Source: JAWOHX01 sp046484975 (GTDB taxonomy: Bacteria; Bacillota; Clostridia; DUPQ01). Taken from it: a stretch of DNA of 14,679 nt. The notes below the pieces were generated by a model. It was given only the letters and a program-made list of their open reading frames with translations, was not told the origin of the DNA and ran no database searches. Location of the stretch: contig JAWOHX010000120.1 of NCBI GenBank assembly GCA_046484975.1, forward strand, positions 1 to 14,679. The letters run 5' to 3'. The position numbers and the translations under genes are program-made. Shown here in pieces: positions 13,857-14,679 of this stretch; the stretch's first letter is position 1, and every line of letters begins with the position of its first letter.

Positions 13857-14679
13857 CTACACGGAATCGATTCTGGACAACCACCAATGGATGGGCATTG
13901 CCCGTTGGAGTGTATCCAGGTCCTCGGGAAGGCTTTTGTCGACGCAGACGAATCCCAGCATACCCTTCAGTGTCTGGATCCAAAGGTCCGGGTCCTCCAG
14001 CTTGTCTGTTGGGAAACGAGGAGAGTCAAGCAGGATGGAAGATTTCATGGCCGGCATCAGTTTTTCCCTCAGCTGTTTCCCGTTGACGATCCGCAACTGA
14101 CCGATGCTTTCCATTGTGCACCGGCTGGATATATGGTTGAGCAACGGGACGGGACTGGCAAAACCGCACCACGGGCTGAAGACCTCAATGGCGCCAAGCC
14201 CGTTGTCACTCATGTGCCTTTTGAGAAGAGCTACCGTCTCGGGGCCGTCCCCTTGAATCTCGGGAATCTCTGCCGGATGTTCCGCGTCATGGACCATATA
14301 TGCAAAACCTGTAGCGGTCCTTGCTGTTTTCCACACAAGGTTGTCTCGTTTCAACTGCAGGTGCCAATGCCGGGCGTCCCGGACTGCACCGCATTGGTGC
14401 CCTGCATACTTCCCTGCAAGGAGTTCCTTGCACGTTTCATCAGCCATGGAGATGGAGATGTCCGCCTGTATATCCTGGGGATAGTATTTCCTGACGGCCT
14501 TCTCTTCCACAAGATATCTGCCCTGCCTGCCGGCAAGGTCCCAGCCGTAATTTCTGTACCTGTGCCTGTTGCCGCTGAGCCAGGAGAGGTCATATCCATT
14601 CTCCTTCACGTGCTGGACGGCGAAATCAAGCATATGGGACATGACACCCTGGTTTCGGTATTCCTTCACGGTGAACACG
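13857..14679 (-). CDS. Eis-like GNAT acetyltransferase, 5' end cut by window edge
   Basis: The open frame enters from the right edge inside a GNAT domain. The first residues, VFTVKEYRNQGVMSHMLDFA, are the end of strand 4 and motif A (RNQGVM replaces the usual R/Q-GxGxG/A), so the N-terminal quarter of the protein is missing. ENGYDLSWLSGNRHRYRNYGW follows, as in Eis-type enzymes, in which a Tyr and the protein C-terminus serve catalysis. The remaining 200 residues would form the second GNAT-like and SCP2-like domains, ending WWLSRIDSV. Eis-type enzymes acetylate amines, in some cases aminoglycosides; substrate here unknown. The GTG codon at 14678 is internal, not a start. The gene stops 11 nt before the damaged ICMT copy, whose ribosome binding site overlaps the stop. 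Confidence 0.85.
   Translation of the reverse strand, partial: VFTVKEYRNQGVMSHMLDFAVQHVKENGYDLSWLSGNRHRYRNYGWDLAGRQGRYLVEEKAVRKYYPQDIQADISISMADETCKELLAGKYAGHQCGAVRDARHWHLQLKRDNLVWKTARTATGFAYMVHDAEHPAEIPEIQGDGPETVALLKRHMSDNGLGAIEVFSPWCGFASPVPLLNHISSRCTMESIGQLRIVNGKQLREKLMPAMKSSILLDSPRFPTDKLEDPDLWIQTLKGMLGFVCVDKSLPEDLDTLQRAMPIHWWLSRIDSV

Overview
This 14.7 kb bacterial window has every recognisable gene on the minus strand, packed end to end with short gaps or ATGA/GTGA-type overlaps. Strong AGGAGG-like ribosome binding sites, GTG and TTG starts, a lipoprotein signal peptide, and the families present (GrpB, DUF3795, VOC/PhnB, YdcF, MazG-like, GNAT) point to a Bacillota-type organism, perhaps a clostridial or erysipelotrichial lineage. 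Nothing in the window fixes the species. There are no rRNA, tRNA, CRISPR, transposase or integrase genes, and no gene-free stretch longer than about 125 bases.

The window has three compositional zones. Zone A (1 to about 6590) is visibly GC-richer. It holds, in transcription order (right to left): an ICMT-like membrane methyltransferase, a GrpB-GNAT fusion protein, a GNAT acetyltransferase, a threonine ammonia-lyase with its own near-consensus promoter, a P-loop nucleotide kinase-like protein, a SAM methyltransferase fused to DUF3795, a lipoprotein, and the start of a histidine phosphatase that runs off the left edge. Zone C (about 13600 to 14679) has the same GC-rich style. It holds the 3' part of an Eis-like acetyltransferase and a damaged second copy of the ICMT-like methyltransferase gene.

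Between them, zone B (about 6591 to 13600) is visibly more AT-rich and reads as one foreign operon. Its genes, in transcription order, are: a xylose-isomerase-like TIM barrel, an alkaline-phosphatase-superfamily phosphodiesterase, a YdcF/DUF218 protein, an uncharacterised 205-residue protein, a P-loop kinase with Thr in place of the Walker A Lys, an alpha/alpha-toroid-like protein with a DDGSWG motif, a second TIM barrel, a second probable toroid-like protein, a VOC/PhnB protein, and the broken 5' end of a MazG-like pyrophosphohydrolase. Nearly all of these are translationally coupled. I do not know a described pathway with this set, so it is the best candidate here for an undescribed system.

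The operon is bracketed by two near-identical pieces of the ICMT gene (6183-6590 and 13638-13850, about 96% identical). The left piece belongs to the intact gene, which lost its own ribosome binding site and is now joined in frame to the MazG remnant. The right piece kept the native start and ribosome binding site, but carries an in-frame 195-bp internal deletion and a lost 3' end. This is the layout expected if a circle or fragment carrying a piece of the ICMT gene integrated by homologous recombination (Campbell type) and duplicated the target. That mechanism is inference; the duplicated blocks and their junctions are read directly from the sequence.
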